Assembly (NCBI RefSeq): GCF_032842945.2
Contig: NZ_CP146606.1
Location: 1,988,501-2,052,500 of the forward strand
Direction of reading: 5' to 3'
DNA from: Roseovarius sp. W115
GTDB lineage: Bacteria > Pseudomonadota > Alphaproteobacteria > Rhodobacterales > Rhodobacteraceae
Length of the DNA stretch: 64,000 bases
Of the stretch, positions 1 to 7,818 are shown one piece after another. Numbering within the stretch: the first letter of the stretch is position 1; each line of letters begins with the position of its first letter. Position numbers and translations under genes: made by a program. Below the pieces are notes generated by a model that made no database searches, was not told the DNA's origin, and worked only from the letters and a program-made list of their open reading frames with translations.

Positions 1-227
1 TCGTGCTTTTGGGCAATGATTTGTCGCCGGTGTCTGATGCCTGCACCACCGCGAAATCGGCCACCAAACGCATTCGCGAGAACTTCCGAATTGCGACGCT
101 TTACAACATCATCGCTGTGCCGCTGGCGGTTGCCGGTCTGGCCACACCGCTGATCGCAGCCTTGGCGATGTCGGCAAGTTCGATTACCGTTTCGCTCAAT
201 TCGCTGCGCGTGAAAGGTCGTGGATGA
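1..227 (+). CDS. ccoI: Cation-transporting P-type ATPase CcoI/FixI, C-terminal fragment
   Basis: The gene enters from the left edge and only the last ~75 residues are present, read in the third frame. The visible part contains the end of the hinge region (GNDLSPV) followed by a run of small and hydrophobic residues typical of the last two membrane helices of a heavy-metal P1B ATPase, ending in ITVSLNSLRV, which is characteristic of this family. The stop overlaps the ccoS start (ATGA at 224-227). CcoI supplies copper for assembly of cbb3-type cytochrome c oxidase; the assignment rests on the family tail and on the adjacent ccoS. The catalytic DKTG and metal-binding motifs lie outside the window. 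Confidence 0.85.
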   Translation, partial: VLLGNDLSPVSDACTTAKSATKRIRENFRIATLYNIIAVPLAVAGLATPLIAALAMSASSITVSLNSLRVKGRG

Positions 228-382
228 ACATTCTGACCTACCTTATCCCGATCTCGCTCATTCTGGGCGGGCTGGGGCTTGGGTTTTTCATATGGACGGT
301 GAAGACCAACCAGTATGACGACCCGGATGGCGATGCGCAGCGGATTCTGAGCGACGAATATGATGACAGGCCCAAGCCATAA
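224..382 (+). CDS. ccoS: cbb3-type cytochrome oxidase assembly protein CcoS
   Basis: A 52-residue protein with one N-terminal membrane helix (about residues 3-25) followed by a short acidic tail beginning YDDPDGDA. The helix ending in FFIWTVKTNQYDD matches the CcoS pattern of a short single-span protein with a conserved FxWxxxxxQFDD-type junction. The gene overlaps the ccoI stop by four bases, the usual ccoGHIS order. CcoS is required for incorporation of haem and copper cofactors into the cbb3 oxidase. Its presence implies that the bacterium has a high-affinity terminal oxidase encoded to the left of the window. Confidence 0.9.
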   Translation: MNILTYLIPISLILGGLGLGFFIWTVKTNQYDDPDGDAQRILSDEYDDRPKP

Positions 383-417
383 GGCGAGCCGATCATGTGT
401 TTCTGCCAGATCTAAAG

Positions 418-1944
418 CTAAACGCCGCCGGGCTGAATCGTTTCGCAGGTGATCTGCTTGGCTTGCAAGCGACGACAGGCCATGTCCGCGGTTTCTTCGG
501 TCAATCCCATGAAGTTGGCGTCAAACCCGGTATTGCGTTTGACCACTTTGCGCAAACTGCCATCCAGCGTTTCCATTTCATTCAAAGCCGTTTGCAAGAG
601 CACCTTGCGCGCTTTGTATTGGCTTGGGTATTGACCAACATTGATGCCCCAGTGTCGCCCACCGGATGTCGACAGCCGTGTGACCACTTCTTGAACAGGG
701 TCTTCTGCAGGTTCAGCCTTTGCTATCTGAAGGCTGGCCGGACGTATCTTTGGCGACAAAGTTGGCTTGGTCGGGGCTGCTGCAAGAACCGCTGCTGGCA
801 CATCGGGTTTGGACGACGTGCTGACCGCCGCCAAGAGGGCCTTTTCGATATCTGACTTGTTGGCCACAAGAACCGGAGCCTCTTCGGCAGGGACCGGTGT
901 TGTTGCAGGTTCCGCGCCAGGGCGTGTTTGCGGACGTAAGCTTTTCTTCACAGCGGCGGCTGCAACCAAGCGTACTGTACGGCCGGTGCCGCCAGGAACC
1001 GAATGGCCATCTCCGCGGCCAGCTTTGCCCATGTAAGGCGGCTTTGCGGGACGCAGCAGGGCCGTGCGTGTTGGCGCACGTTTGAAACCCAGATCAAGAA
1101 GCTCAGCCACTTTGGCGTTACGTGTGGCGGTCGATCGCCCGCCAAAAACTGTTGCAATGATACGTTCATTTCCGCGCTCTGCGGATGCGGTCAGGTTGAA
1201 GCCAGCCGCGCGGGTGTAGCCTGTTTTAATGCCGTCGGCCCCACGATAGCTGCGCAATAGCTTGCGGTTTGTGTGATAGACCTTGGTGCCACCTGCATTC
1301 GCAGTGATCCGCGAGAAAAGATTGTAGTATTCAGGGTAATCATAAAACAAATGCCGTCCCATGATCGTCATGTCGCGGGCCGTGGAAAGGTGCCCTTTTT
1401 CAGTAAGCCCATGGGCGTTCTTGAAGGTTGTTCGCGTCATGCCAAGTGCCTTGGCGGTCCGGTTCATGCGCCGCGCAAAGGCCGCCTCAGACCCCTCGAT
1501 TGCTTCGGCCAGAGCGGTGGACGCATCATTTGCTGATTTGATCGCCGCTGCACGGATGAGATACCGAAGCTGGATCTTTTGCCCTGCACGCAGCCCAAGT
1601 TTGCTTGGTGGTTCGCTTGCGGCATGCTTGGAGATGCGCACCGGCGTGTCCAGGCTGATCTCGCCATTCTCCACCGCTTCAAACACCACATAAAGCGTCA
1701 TCATTTTGGTAAGCGATGCGGGATGAAGCCGTGTGTCGGCGTTTCGCGAATGCAGCACCTTACCGCTGCGTGCGTCCATCACCAGTGCTGCATAAGGGGC
1801 TGCTGCCGCGCTTAACGGGACCACCACCAACATCCAAATGGTAGCCAAAGCCACCAGACCCCAGCGAAGGGGCTGCTTGTTGCGCGTTCTCATGGAACTG
1901 CTCTTTCTCTGCCTCGTTGACCGCCGATTTTTTCGACTGGCCAT
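418..1944 (-). CDS. D-alanyl-D-alanine carboxypeptidase (PBP5-like) with SPOR domain
   Basis: A 508-residue peptidase S11 family protein. A basic N-terminus is followed by a signal/anchor segment (about 28-49). The three active-site motifs of penicillin-binding carboxypeptidases are all present: SLTK at 77-80, SAN at 137-139 and KTG at 240-242. A Pro/Ala-rich linker (about 300-425) leads to a C-terminal SPOR-type domain (about 430-505) that binds denuded septal peptidoglycan. The enzyme would trim terminal D-Ala from periplasmic muropeptides. An alternative start at Met18 (position 1893) has a better purine-rich upstream sequence than the first ATG. Transcription is convergent with ccoIS. Confidence 0.9.
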   Translation of the reverse strand: MASRKNRRSTRQRKSSSMRTRNKQPLRWGLVALATIWMLVVVPLSAAAAPYAALVMDARSGKVLHSRNADTRLHPASLTKMMTLYVVFEAVENGEISLDTPVRISKHAASEPPSKLGLRAGQKIQLRYLIRAAAIKSANDASTALAEAIEGSEAAFARRMNRTAKALGMTRTTFKNAHGLTEKGHLSTARDMTIMGRHLFYDYPEYYNLFSRITANAGGTKVYHTNRKLLRSYRGADGIKTGYTRAAGFNLTASAERGNERIIATVFGGRSTATRNAKVAELLDLGFKRAPTRTALLRPAKPPYMGKAGRGDGHSVPGGTGRTVRLVAAAAVKKSLRPQTRPGAEPATTPVPAEEAPVLVANKSDIEKALLAAVSTSSKPDVPAAVLAAAPTKPTLSPKIRPASLQIAKAEPAEDPVQEVVTRLSTSGGRHWGINVGQYPSQYKARKVLLQTALNEMETLDGSLRKVVKRNTGFDANFMGLTEETADMACRRLQAKQITCETIQPGGV

Positions 1945-2138
1945 GTTTTGATTGATAAAACAGTAGCATAGAGGGCGCGTTGAATAAAGTCTGAATTTTC
2001 ATAGATTTCAGGGGCGATCTGCCAGAAATTTGACTACATGTTGCGGCATTTTTTAGCTGACCGGCAATATCGTCAATTGTGGCGGGACTGTGTCCGATCG
2101 GCTAGGATCAGGTTGTTGTCCATATTTGGGCAAAGCAA

Positions 2139-2165
2139 AAGGCCCAGGACAATGTCCCGGGCCTT
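2139..2165 (-). terminator. Rho-independent terminator after the ABC substrate-binding gene
   Basis: Read on the minus strand, a GC-rich stem (GGCCCGGGAC at 2163-2154 with GTCCTGGGCC at 2150-2141, one mismatch, 3-nt loop) is followed by TTTTGC. It lies about 20 bases past the stop of the importer gene that ends at 2184. The flanking AAGC/GCTT lengthens the stem. Confidence 0.75.
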
Positions 2166-2183
2166 GCTTCTGTTTTGTTTAAT

Positions 2184-3182
2184 TTAGTTCAGCGCCGCAT
2201 CCGTGATGGCATGTGTCCAAGCAGCTTCACCGGGGTGATCGGTTATCACTGGATCGGATCCACCTGCCAAAAGCGATTGGACTGTCCTTTCGAAATCTGC
2301 AGGGTCAAGTGCTCCGTTCGACCCTGCAGTCAGCTTAGCAATCTCGCCCATCATGCGTTTTTGGTGCTTCTCAGTCTGTGCACCGGTCTCGTCATTGTCG
2401 AGCACGATCAAAGCCGCATCATCGGGATTTTCCTCGGCCCACTTCCAGCCTTTCATCGAAGCCCGTACGAAACGGGTCATTTTGTCGACAAAAGCTGGGT
2501 CTTCGAGGTTTTCCTCCAGAACGTACATGCCGTCCTCAAGTGTCGCGACGCCTTGGTCTTCGTACTTGAAAACCACCAAGTCGTCCGGGCTCAGCCCCGC
2601 ATCAATGATTTGCCAGTATTCGTTGTAAGTCATCGTCGAAACGCAAGCCGCCTGACCCTGCAAGATCGGATCGACGTTGAACCCTTGCTTGAGAACAGTC
2701 ACGCCGTCCTCACCGCCATCTGTTGAAAGACCCAACTGGCTCATCCAGCTCAGGAAGGGGTATTCATTGCCAAAGAACCAGACACCTAGCGTTTTGCCAG
2801 CGAAGTCTTCGGGAGAAGCGACGCCGGCATCCTTGCGGCAGGTCAGCATCATGCCGGAGCTTTTAAATGGTTGCGCGATGTTCACAAGCGGCAGACCCTT
2901 TTCACGAGAGGCCAGAGCCGAGGGCATCCAGTCAAGCACCACATCGGCCCCGCCACCGGCGATGACCTGAGCCGGGGCAATGTCCGGGCCGCCCGGTTTG
3001 ATCGTGACGTTCAGGCCTTCTTCTTCATAAAAGCCCTGATCGAGTGCGACGTAGTAACCGGCGAATTGCGCTTGCGTTACCCATTTGAGCTGTAGTGTGA
3101 CGTCATCGGCGGCTTGTGCCATCCCGCCCCAAAAGGCAGCGGCAGCAAAGCCAATGGAATATGTGAGGTTCTTCATTTTCAT
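2184..3182 (-). CDS. ABC transporter substrate-binding protein, NMT1/ThiY-like
   Basis: A 332-residue periplasmic protein with a signal peptide ending near AQA-AD (about residue 24). The mature start VTLQLKWVTQAQFAGYYVAL and the GFYEEEGLNV segment are typical of the NMT1/THI5-like binding proteins that carry pyrimidine-type ligands. It is the first component of a four-gene importer with two permeases and an ATPase. It sits next to dihydropyrimidinase and the pre genes, so a pyrimidine base or a related N-heterocycle is the likely ligand. The family also includes thiamine-precursor and riboflavin (RibY) binders, so the exact substrate is inferred. A terminator hairpin follows. Confidence 0.88.
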   Translation of the reverse strand: MKMKNLTYSIGFAAAAFWGGMAQAADDVTLQLKWVTQAQFAGYYVALDQGFYEEEGLNVTIKPGGPDIAPAQVIAGGGADVVLDWMPSALASREKGLPLVNIAQPFKSSGMMLTCRKDAGVASPEDFAGKTLGVWFFGNEYPFLSWMSQLGLSTDGGEDGVTVLKQGFNVDPILQGQAACVSTMTYNEYWQIIDAGLSPDDLVVFKYEDQGVATLEDGMYVLEENLEDPAFVDKMTRFVRASMKGWKWAEENPDDAALIVLDNDETGAQTEKHQKRMMGEIAKLTAGSNGALDPADFERTVQSLLAGGSDPVITDHPGEAAWTHAITDAALN

Positions 3183-3206
3183 TTCTCCCTTGGTTTAATT
3201 TTTTGT

Positions 3207-4058
3207 TTACGCCCGGCCCCGTTGTGATGGGTGCCAGAATGTCACGGCTCGTTCGATAAGTGCAACCGCGCCGTAAAATCCCGATCCCGCCAAGGCCGCG
3301 ACAAAAATCTCGGCCCAGACAAGATCAATTGAAAGACTGCCGACTCCCGTGGAAATTCGGAAGCCCATCCCGCGCGTAGGTGAGCCAAAATACTCTGCCA
3401 CAATAGCCCCGATCAGGGCCAGCGTGGCGGCGATTTTCAAACCGTTGAACACAAACGGCATCGCCGCCGGAAGTCTCAGTTTGGTAAGTGTGGTGATATA
3501 GCCTGCGGCGTATGTATGCATTAGATCGCGCTGCATCTGATCCGTTTCTCGCAAACCCTGAACCGTGTTTACCAGCATCGGAAAGAATACCATCACGACG
3601 ACAACGGCGGCTTTGGACTGCCAGTCAAAACCGAACCAACTCACCAATATGGGTGCGATCCCAACGATGGGCAGGGCGGCAACGAAATTGCCAATTGGCA
3701 ATAGCCCCCTGGTGAGGAAGGCTGAGCGATCAATGGCAATGGCGGCGATGAAAGCTGACAGACATCCGATGGCATAGCCCGACAATGCACCTTTCAGCAC
3801 TGTCTGGGTGAAGTCCGCCCAAAGAATGTCTGTTGAAGTGACAAAGGTTTGAGCCACAACGGAGGGCGCGGGCAGGATGACGGGTGAGATGCCTAAGCCG
3901 CGAACCAACCCTTCCCACAAAACCAGAAGAGAGCCACCAAACAATAGGGGTACGATCAGACGCACTGGTTTGGTGTTGTGATAGCGCGACCGGGCCAGCG
4001 CCACGTTCACAGCCCAGGCCGCCAGCCAGAATATCAAGGCGATCCCCAGCCAGGTCAT
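3207..4058 (-). CDS. ABC transporter permease
   Basis: A 283-residue inner-membrane permease of the BPD_transp_1 family (SsuC/RibX type), with about six hydrophobic helices. The EAA-like loop is visible as DLMHTYAAGYITTLTKLRLPAAMPFVFNG, here quoted only by its key core LRLPAAMP. I chose ATG 4058 (MTWLGIA) because it overlaps the previous gene's stop as ATGA; a longer frame to 4157 would run well into the upstream gene. It pairs with the permease just upstream to form a heterodimeric channel. Confidence 0.88.
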   Translation of the reverse strand: MTWLGIALIFWLAAWAVNVALARSRYHNTKPVRLIVPLLFGGSLLVLWEGLVRGLGISPVILPAPSVVAQTFVTSTDILWADFTQTVLKGALSGYAIGCLSAFIAAIAIDRSAFLTRGLLPIGNFVAALPIVGIAPILVSWFGFDWQSKAAVVVVMVFFPMLVNTVQGLRETDQMQRDLMHTYAAGYITTLTKLRLPAAMPFVFNGLKIAATLALIGAIVAEYFGSPTRGMGFRISTGVGSLSIDLVWAEIFVAALAGSGFYGAVALIERAVTFWHPSQRGRA

Positions 4059-4987
4059 GATGGCATCCCCATGCGTCGCAGGATCAGGCGCTGGGACAGA
4101 TCCAGGAAGGTGACTAGTAGCCCGGCAAGTATGGCGGCCGTGAACAGAGCGGCCCAAATCGCAAGCGGCGTGCCGAATTGATCTCCGATCAGGATGCGCG
4201 CGCCGAGACCGGAAACCGCGCCCGTGGGCAGCTCTCCGACAATGGTGCCAACAAGGGCTGCGGCGATCCCGATCTTGAGAGACGTAAAGAGGTACGGCAC
4301 CGAAGCGGGCAGGCGTAGCTTGAGAAAGCTTTGCAAGCCCGAGGCGCCGTAGGTGCGCAAAAGATCAAGCTGTGCAATGGCGGGGGATTGTAGCCCTTTG
4401 ACCATGCCGACAAGCACCGGAAAATAACACAAATAGGCAGATATGATCGCCTTTGGCAGGCCGCGTCCCTCGACCCCGAGCTGAGAGGAGAGAACGATGA
4501 TCATCGGAGCAAGGGCCACGATTGGGATGGTCTGGCTGATGATCGCCCAGGGCATGAGACTCATGCGGGTGACCCGCGAGTAAACAATGGCGACTGCGCC
4601 CAGAATGCCAAGAACAGTCCCCAACACAAAACCAGACAAGGTCGATTTCAGTGTGATCCACCCATGGAGAATGAGCGAACGCTTCGACAGCGCCCGCCCG
4701 CGCAACACCATCTCGCCAGTCGTTTTCCAAAGCTCCTGTCCCACCTGCGTTGGTGTGGGCAACCGCGGGCGCTCAAGCGCGTATCCCACCGAGACATGTT
4801 CCGAGTTGTTGAGCATCAGCCGCCAGACAGAGGTCGCGCGCCGTTCGACGGAAGTGGCGGGCTCCACTGTTGCACCGCTGCGCTCAACCTGGTCCAGCGC
4901 CACGCGCAGATTCATTGGGGCGACCGCCAAGTACCAGATCGCGACTATCGCGCCGAGCACGGTCAGGATGGGCAAGAGGCTTCTCAT
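4055..4987 (-). CDS. ABC transporter permease
   Basis: A 310-residue permease. It has an N-terminal helix, then about 80 residues of periplasmic sequence, then the BPD_transp_1 core with the EAA loop core LRLPASVPYLF. It overlaps the next permease by four bases. The longer N-terminus distinguishes it from its partner and is common for one of the two permeases in this importer type. Upstream (4988-5188) lies a short spacer with an inverted repeat, so translation may not be coupled to the ATPase gene as originally built (see the ATPase entry). Confidence 0.88.
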   Translation of the reverse strand: MRSLLPILTVLGAIVAIWYLAVAPMNLRVALDQVERSGATVEPATSVERRATSVWRLMLNNSEHVSVGYALERPRLPTPTQVGQELWKTTGEMVLRGRALSKRSLILHGWITLKSTLSGFVLGTVLGILGAVAIVYSRVTRMSLMPWAIISQTIPIVALAPMIIVLSSQLGVEGRGLPKAIISAYLCYFPVLVGMVKGLQSPAIAQLDLLRTYGASGLQSFLKLRLPASVPYLFTSLKIGIAAALVGTIVGELPTGAVSGLGARILIGDQFGTPLAIWAALFTAAILAGLLVTFLDLSQRLILRRMGMPS

Positions 4988-5973
4988 GCGTACGTCCCGA
5001 CTTCACAGTTCCAAAAATACTCAATTTCCATCGCAAGATTTGAGCGCAGTTTTTTGAGTATTTTAAGAACGATGAAAGGATTTGGTGGTTGCTTGCAGAG
5101 GCGGCACAGGCTGGAGAGCCGATGGCCGTGAACGGAGAAAGTCCCCTGCTCGGTCAAAAGGGTGGGGGCGTCCGGTTTTGGTGGTGTTTCAATCCTCATA
5201 ACTGTGCCCCGCGCGCAGACCTTCGCGAACACGATGGGCAATGTCGAGAAATTCTTTCGTGTCGCGAATGTCCAGAGGGCGCTCTCGGGGTAGGGGCTTT
5301 CGATCACATCGGTGATGCGGCCCGGACGAGGGGACATGACGACGATTTTCGTGCTGAGGTAGACCGCCTCGGGGATGGAGTGGGTGACAAAACAGATGGT
5401 TTTGTTGGTGCGCTCCCAGAGGTAGAGAAGCTGCTCGTTCAGGTGGTCGCGGACGATTTCATCGAGCGCGCCGAAAGGTTCATCCATCAGCAGGATATCG
5501 GCATCAAAGGCCAGTGCGCGGGCAATCGAGGCGCGTTGCTGCATGCCGCCGGAGAGCTGCCAGGGGAATTTCTTTTCAAACCCGGCAAGATCCACGAGGT
5601 CGAGAACACGTTTTACGCGCGCGGCCTGATCAGCCTTGTCATACCCCATGATTTCGAGCGGCAGGCGGACATTGCCGCCGATGGTGCGCCAGGGGTAAAG
5701 GCCAGCGGCCTGGAAGACGTAACCATAGGCACGATTGCGGCGGGCCTCTTCGGGGGAAGTGCCGTTGACCGTGATCTTGCCGCCGGTGGGGTGTTCTAGG
5801 TCCGCCATGCAGCGCAAGAAAGTGGTTTTGCCGCATCCGGACGGACCGATGAAGGAGACGAAGTCGCCTTTTTCGACATCGAGCGACACGTCCTTCAGCG
5901 CATGCACCGGGCCATCACCGGTCTGGAAGGTCAGCGAGAGGTTTTGGGCGCTGATCACCGGGTTGGTCTTCAC
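4984..5973 (-). CDS. ABC transporter ATP-binding protein, C-terminus frameshifted
   Basis: The frame encodes 329 residues. Walker A (GPSGCGKTT, about 42-50), the signature (LSGGMQQR) and Walker B (ILLMDEPFGALD) are intact, so this is the ATPase of the adjacent importer (SsuB/TauB/ThiZ type). After DVIESPYP (near 5290) the sequence loses family similarity. Adding one C to the C4 run (5287-5290) would restore a normal tail, PRERPLDIRD through GLRAGHSYED, ending at a stop at 5189-5191, giving a protein of ~261 residues. The present frame instead runs through the spacer and ends in an ATGA overlap with the permease. The ATPase core should still fold. This is either a sequence error or a recent mutation. 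Confidence 0.85.
   Translation of the reverse strand: MKTNPVISAQNLSLTFQTGDGPVHALKDVSLDVEKGDFVSFIGPSGCGKTTFLRCMADLEHPTGGKITVNGTSPEEARRNRAYGYVFQAAGLYPWRTIGGNVRLPLEIMGYDKADQAARVKRVLDLVDLAGFEKKFPWQLSGGMQQRASIARALAFDADILLMDEPFGALDEIVRDHLNEQLLYLWERTNKTICFVTHSIPEAVYLSTKIVVMSPRPGRITDVIESPYPESALWTFATRKNFSTLPIVFAKVCARGTVMRIETPPKPDAPTLLTEQGTFSVHGHRLSSLCRLCKQPPNPFIVLKILKKLRSNLAMEIEYFWNCEVGTYA
5008..5070. repeat. Inverted pair of a 17-bp dispersed repeat
   Basis: Positions 5008-5024 read GTTCCAAAAATACTCAA. Positions 5054-5070 read TTGAGTATTTTAAGAAC, the reverse complement of the first with 15 of 17 matches, separated by 29 bases. As RNA this could fold into a long hairpin between the ATPase and permease genes. 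A third copy is at 15343-15359. The motif core is TTGAGTATTT followed by four bases and GAAC; in all three copies TGAA follows after two further bases. Confidence 0.7.
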
Positions 5974-6067
5974 GAGTTCTTCCTTGCTTGCACTAGTGCA
6001 TGGCGACGTGCTGGCGGTTCTTTGTCAAGGTGGTGTGAGGCAAACCACTCATGCCTTTGGAGCTTAT

Positions 6068-7531
6068 TCAAATCCCCGCCGGAATATTCATCGGGTCGCG
6101 TTCGATCATTTTGGGCGCAGTGAGTTCCTTCCATTTGCTGAGCGCGGTATGCGCCGAGGGGAAGGCCGGGCGGGGCACGAAGCGGCCTCGACCGGGTTGA
6201 GGTTGTGAATTTTGGCCCCAGGCCCAGATCACCTCGCCCCGGCTGAGGGTGTAGCGGGAATTGGCGGTGACCTCGAATCCTTCGAAGACGTTGTAATCCA
6301 GGATCGAGTGGTGGTTGGAGGCAGAAATCGTCTTGGTGATTTTGGGATCCCAGACCACGATATCCGCGTCGGCCCCTTCGACGATGGCGCCTTTCTTGGG
6401 GTAGATGTTGAGGATCTTGGCCACGTTGGTCGACGTCACTGCGACGAACTCGTTGGGTGTCAGGCGGCCTGTTTCGACGCCTTCGGTCCAGAGCACCGGC
6501 ATGCGTTCCTCCAGCCCGTTGGAACCGTTGGGGATGATGCGGAAATCATCGCGGCCCGCGCGTTTCTGCTCGGTGTTGAAGGCGGCGTGGTCTGTGGCGA
6601 CGACTTGTAAGCTGCCTGCCTGCAGGCCTGCCCAGAGGCTGTCTTGGTGGTCTTTCGACCGGAAGGGTGGGGACATCACGCGGCGCGCGGCGTGATCCCA
6701 ATCCTTATTGAAATATTCACTTTCATCCAGTGTCAGAAATTGAGCCAGAGGTTCACCATAAACGCGCATGCCTTTTTGGCGTGCCCGGCGGATGGCCTCA
6801 TGGGCCTGCTCGCAGCTGACATGCACGATGTAGAGCGGCACGCCTGCCGTGTCGGCGATGGTGATGGCGCGATTGGCCGCCTCGCCCTCCAGCTCTGGGG
6901 GTCTTGAATAGGCGTGACCTTCGGGACCGGTAATGCCCTGGTTGAAATACTTCTCCTGCAGTTCGGCCACCAGATCGCCGTTCTCGGCATGGACCATCGG
7001 CAGCGCGCCCAGCTCAGCGCAGCGCTTGAAGGAGGCGAACATCTCGTCATCCTCGATCATCAGCGCGCCTTTATAGGCCATGAAATGCTTGAAGCTGTTC
7101 ACGCCCATGTCGACGGCATCTTTCATCTCGGTGAAGATGCTTTCATTCCAGCCGGTGATGGCCATGTGATAGCCGATATCGGCACAGATCTGCGGCGCCG
7201 ATTTGCGGTGCCATTCGTTGATGGCGTTCTTGATGGAGCCATCGGCACCCGGCAGACAGAAATCCACCAGCATCGTCGTGCCGCCACAGGCCGCGGCCCA
7301 GGTGCCGGTCTCGAAGGTTTCCGCCGCCGTGGTTCCCATGAAAGGCATTTCCAGATGGGTGTGCGGGTCAATGCCGCCGGGGATGACATAGGCACCTTCG
7401 GCGTCGATGTATTCGTCGCCCTTTAGGTCCTCGCCGATCTGTCTGATCTTCTCATCCTCGATCAGGACATCGGCCTTCCACGTACGATCTGCGGTACAGA
7501 CGGTGCCGTTCTTGATGACTTTGGTGGTCAT
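6068..7531 (-). CDS. hydA: Dihydropyrimidinase (D-hydantoinase)
   Basis: A 487-residue amidohydrolase that opens the ring of 5,6-dihydrouracil or dihydrothymine to N-carbamoyl-beta-amino acids. The metal-binding motif GGIDPHTHLEMPFMG (about 52-66), the YKG site of the carboxylated lysine (AYKGALMI, about residue 154) and HVSCEQA (about 239) are all visible. Length is normal for the family. The start has a good AGGAG site. It is the second step of the reductive pathway whose first step is PreT/PreA (10.1-13.7 kb) and whose third step is the amidohydrolase at 7.8-9.1 kb. It overlaps the small lipoprotein gene upstream by four bases (ATGA). Confidence 0.95.
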   Translation of the reverse strand: MTTKVIKNGTVCTADRTWKADVLIEDEKIRQIGEDLKGDEYIDAEGAYVIPGGIDPHTHLEMPFMGTTAAETFETGTWAAACGGTTMLVDFCLPGADGSIKNAINEWHRKSAPQICADIGYHMAITGWNESIFTEMKDAVDMGVNSFKHFMAYKGALMIEDDEMFASFKRCAELGALPMVHAENGDLVAELQEKYFNQGITGPEGHAYSRPPELEGEAANRAITIADTAGVPLYIVHVSCEQAHEAIRRARQKGMRVYGEPLAQFLTLDESEYFNKDWDHAARRVMSPPFRSKDHQDSLWAGLQAGSLQVVATDHAAFNTEQKRAGRDDFRIIPNGSNGLEERMPVLWTEGVETGRLTPNEFVAVTSTNVAKILNIYPKKGAIVEGADADIVVWDPKITKTISASNHHSILDYNVFEGFEVTANSRYTLSRGEVIWAWGQNSQPQPGRGRFVPRPAFPSAHTALSKWKELTAPKMIERDPMNIPAGI

Positions 7532-7818
7532 TGGGTTTCTCCTATTCGATTAGAAGCGGCAAGAGGTACGCTTCCATCCCTTTCGCGTTTCCAGCAGGCC
7601 CACGCGTAAGCCACTCCAAGCTCTTCAACCTCTTTAAATCTGGCTTTAGCGTGCTCACCACATTCTTCGACCGAGAATGAGCCCCACAACTCCCAAACTA
7701 AGTTGCCGTTTTCATAAAATCCAACTTCGGCAGCAAATCTATCTGACTTACATCCGGCCAAGAACAACACGGACAATCCACACAAAACCATATCTGTAAC
7801 GAAGCCTCTGGGACTCAC
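7528..7818 (-). CDS. Small predicted lipoprotein embedded in the pyrimidine-degradation operon
   Basis: A 96-residue protein with a GTG start, a hydrophobic signal segment and a lipobox LAGC that puts the lipidated Cys at residue 23. The mature part is acidic, with aromatic residues (WELWGSF) and two further Cys (residues 53 and 75). It is locked between two catabolic genes: its GTG overlaps the upstream stop as GTGA and its stop overlaps the hydA start as ATGA. This supports real translation. I do not recognise a family. Its base composition looks less GC-rich than its neighbours, suggesting later insertion. Confidence 0.7.
   Translation of the reverse strand: MSPRGFVTDMVLCGLSVLFLAGCKSDRFAAEVGFYENGNLVWELWGSFSVEECGEHAKARFKEVEELGVAYAWACWKRERDGSVPLAASNRIGETQ

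Noticed and set aside
4984..5188. A real 100-residue C-terminal extension on the ABC ATPase
   Set aside because: The shifted frame restores a standard tail and stop; the extension lacks family resemblance and includes the intergenic repeat pair. The ATGA overlap is taken as chance, though not disproved.
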